6,620 bases of DNA from positions 1 to 6,620 of the forward strand of contig JAPYSD010000208.1 of the NCBI GenBank assembly GCA_029936705.1. The letters run 5' to 3'. Position numbers and translations under genes: made by a program. The notes under the pieces were generated by a model, which saw only the letters and a program-made list of their open reading frames with translations, searched no databases and was not told the origin of the DNA. Shown one piece after another: positions 5,672 through 6,620 of this stretch (positions are counted from its first letter, which is position 1; each line of letters starts with the position of its first letter). This stretch comes from Croceicoccus sp. (GTDB taxonomy: Bacteria; Pseudomonadota; Alphaproteobacteria; Sphingomonadales; Sphingomonadaceae).

Positions 5672-6451
5672 TTAACAGTTAGCACGGATTGTTATGACGA
5701 CCCCGTCGATGCCTTCTTCCGGCACAGTGCCGCCCATCGGTACACGTTGTGCGTCGGCGCGGGCACGAACCAGCACCGATTCCGGCACGTCCTGGTCATG
5801 CACGACCACGTCCGCGCCGCCCAGAAGCCGCGCTTCGCGCAGGGTCAGGTCGTCCGGATCGCCGGACCGCAGGACGATTTCGAACCGGCCCCGGTCCACC
5901 GTGCCCTCACCGGCCGACAGCCAGCGATCGACTGCATCCTCGTCCTGCTCTGCCATCGGATCCAGCGGGCCGCCCTCGCGAAGCGCCGCGTCCAATGCGC
6001 GGCGGCGCTGGTCGGAGGTCGGAAAGCGCTCGCGGATCGCGGAGCGGGCAGCGGACAATTGCAGCGCGAGCCGCCCCAGCCCCTGCGGCAGGAAGCGTTC
6101 CAGCCGCAGCCGCAGCATCTTGGCCATGCCCGCCGATGCGCCGCCGGTACCGACCGCCACGATCACCGGGTCGCGGTCCACGATGGACGGGACGGTGAAA
6201 TCGCATAGCGCGGGCTTGTCGGTCACGTTGACGATCAGCCCCTTGCCGCGCAGCCGCATCGCGGCGGCCTTCGCCTCGCTCTCGTCCTCCAGCACGACGA
6301 AGGCGAGCTGCGCGTGATGCGCCTCGGCCTCGCCCACGCAGATGCCGCCTGCCCGCTCGACGAGGCGGCGCTTGGCGTCCGCCGCTTCGCCCATGCCCAG
6401 CACCACCACCTTGCGGCCCGCGATGCGGTGGAACAGCGGCAGCGAGTTCAC
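5672..6451 (-). CDS. cysG: Siroheme synthase, CysG N-terminal type (precorrin-2 dehydrogenase / sirohydrochlorin ferrochelatase)
   Basis: Predicted to oxidise precorrin-2 with NAD+ to sirohydrochlorin and then insert Fe2+ to form siroheme, the cofactor of assimilatory sulfite and nitrite reductases. The 259-residue product begins like CysG (LPLFHRIAGRKVVVLGMG), with a Gly-rich nucleotide-binding turn at 19-21. The strongest match is NVTDKPALCDFTVPSIVDR followed by VGTGGASAGMAK. Asp78 and Ser106 correspond to CysG Asp104 and Ser128, the catalytic and phosphorylatable residues. The N-terminal domain is about 26 residues shorter than in E. coli CysG, between the Gly-rich turn and Asp78. Residues 188-259 resemble only the start of a SUMT methyltransferase domain, so methylation of uroporphyrinogen III must come from a separate enzyme. 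The GTG start overlaps the lysA stop (GTGA, 6448-6451), which suggests coupling. The last nine or so codons are unusually AT-rich. The family call is strong; which activities are retained is inferred. Confidence 0.88.
   Translation of the reverse strand: MNSLPLFHRIAGRKVVVLGMGEAADAKRRLVERAGGICVGEAEAHHAQLAFVVLEDESEAKAAAMRLRGKGLIVNVTDKPALCDFTVPSIVDRDPVIVAVGTGGASAGMAKMLRLRLERFLPQGLGRLALQLSAARSAIRERFPTSDQRRRALDAALREGGPLDPMAEQDEDAVDRWLSAGEGTVDRGRFEIVLRSGDPDDLTLREARLLGGADVVVHDQDVPESVLVRARADAQRVPMGGTVPEEGIDGVVITIRANC
5675..5890 (-). other. Residual N-terminal part of a SUMT (CobA/CysG C-terminal) domain
   Basis: This stretch encodes cysG residues 188-259. Compared from memory with the CysG methyltransferase domain, RSGDPDDLTLREARLLGGAD (195-214) aligns with the opening strand, glycine loop and first helix, where GAGPGD and LLTL-x-G are usual. 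VVVHDQDVPESVLVRARAD (215-233) matches the VVYDRLV...RRDA segment. The glycine loop is degraded, and the GGDPFIFGRG substrate-binding loop and everything after it are absent, so methyltransferase activity is not expected. It could act as a dimerisation or structural add-on. Confidence 0.65.
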
Positions 6452-6620
6452 AGCCAGTCCGGCACGCGCTCGGCGGCAAGGATCTCGGCCGGGTCGATCC
6501 GGTCGGCCACCACTGCGAACCGGTCGCCGCTGACCAGCACCTCGGGCACCAGCGGGCGGGAATTATAGGTGTTCGCCATGGTCGCCCCATAGGCGCCCGC
6601 GGTGCGGAACACGGCGAGGT
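6448..6620 (-). CDS. lysA: Diaminopimelate decarboxylase, C-terminal end only
   Basis: Decarboxylates meso-diaminopimelate to L-lysine, the last step of lysine synthesis. It is a PLP enzyme of the fold-III alanine racemase-like group and acts in the cytoplasm. Only the last 56 codons are in the window, read on the minus strand from base 6618 to the TGA at 6450-6448; the start lies beyond the window edge. The segment TAGAYGATMANTYNSRP is the C-terminal signature of the family, whose Tyr lies at the cofactor/substrate site. LVPEVLVSGDRFAVV and the closing RVPDWL also fit LysA. No catalytic residue seen here is altered. The stop codon overlaps the cysG GTG by four bases, so the two are probably co-transcribed although their pathways differ. 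Confidence 0.92.
   Translation of the reverse strand, partial: LAVFRTAGAYGATMANTYNSRPLVPEVLVSGDRFAVVADRIDPAEILAAERVPDWL

Noticed and set aside
5694..6317. Plus-strand open frame (207 codons) opposite cysG
   Set aside because: It is a Ser/Arg/Pro-rich antisense shadow of a gene with clear CysG motifs.

Overview
The window reads as chromosomal housekeeping DNA from a high-GC alphaproteobacterium, most likely a member of the Sphingomonadales (Erythrobacteraceae or Sphingomonadaceae). This is inferred from the gene order pyrE-pdxJ-acpS-lepB, strong G/C preference at third codon positions, and protein details such as the sphingomonad-like signal peptidase and the short siroheme synthase with a residual methyltransferase tail. 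There is no sign of a phage, transposon, CRISPR array, rRNA or tRNA.

Plus strand, 1-5373: seven genes lie head to tail with little or no space and probably form one transcription unit. They are the 3' part of pyrE (orotate phosphoribosyltransferase), pdxJ (pyridoxine 5'-phosphate synthase), acpS (holo-ACP synthase), lepB (signal peptidase I), an AI-2E/PerM-family membrane protein, a membrane-anchored DUF3089 alpha/beta-hydrolase-like protein, and ruvX/yqgF (RuvC-fold nuclease). acpS/lepB overlap by GTGA and DUF3089/ruvX overlap by ATGA, which suggests translational coupling. The largest gap in the run is 87 bases, between pdxJ and acpS.

Minus strand, 6620-5384: the 3' end of lysA (diaminopimelate decarboxylase) overlaps by four bases a cysG-type siroheme synthase. 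After an AT-rich gap of 60 bases comes a 75-residue helical protein of unknown function. This small gene converges on ruvX, with only ten bases between the two stop codons.

The genes do not make up one pathway. They cover pyrimidine synthesis, vitamin B6 synthesis, ACP activation, protein export and rRNA or DNA processing on one strand, and lysine/peptidoglycan precursor synthesis plus siroheme synthesis on the other. I see no clear new multi-gene system. The most unusual items are the siroheme synthase, which has a shortened NAD-binding domain and ends in what looks like the first part of a SUMT methyltransferase domain, and the small helical protein with an internal CRQ-x-L repeat.
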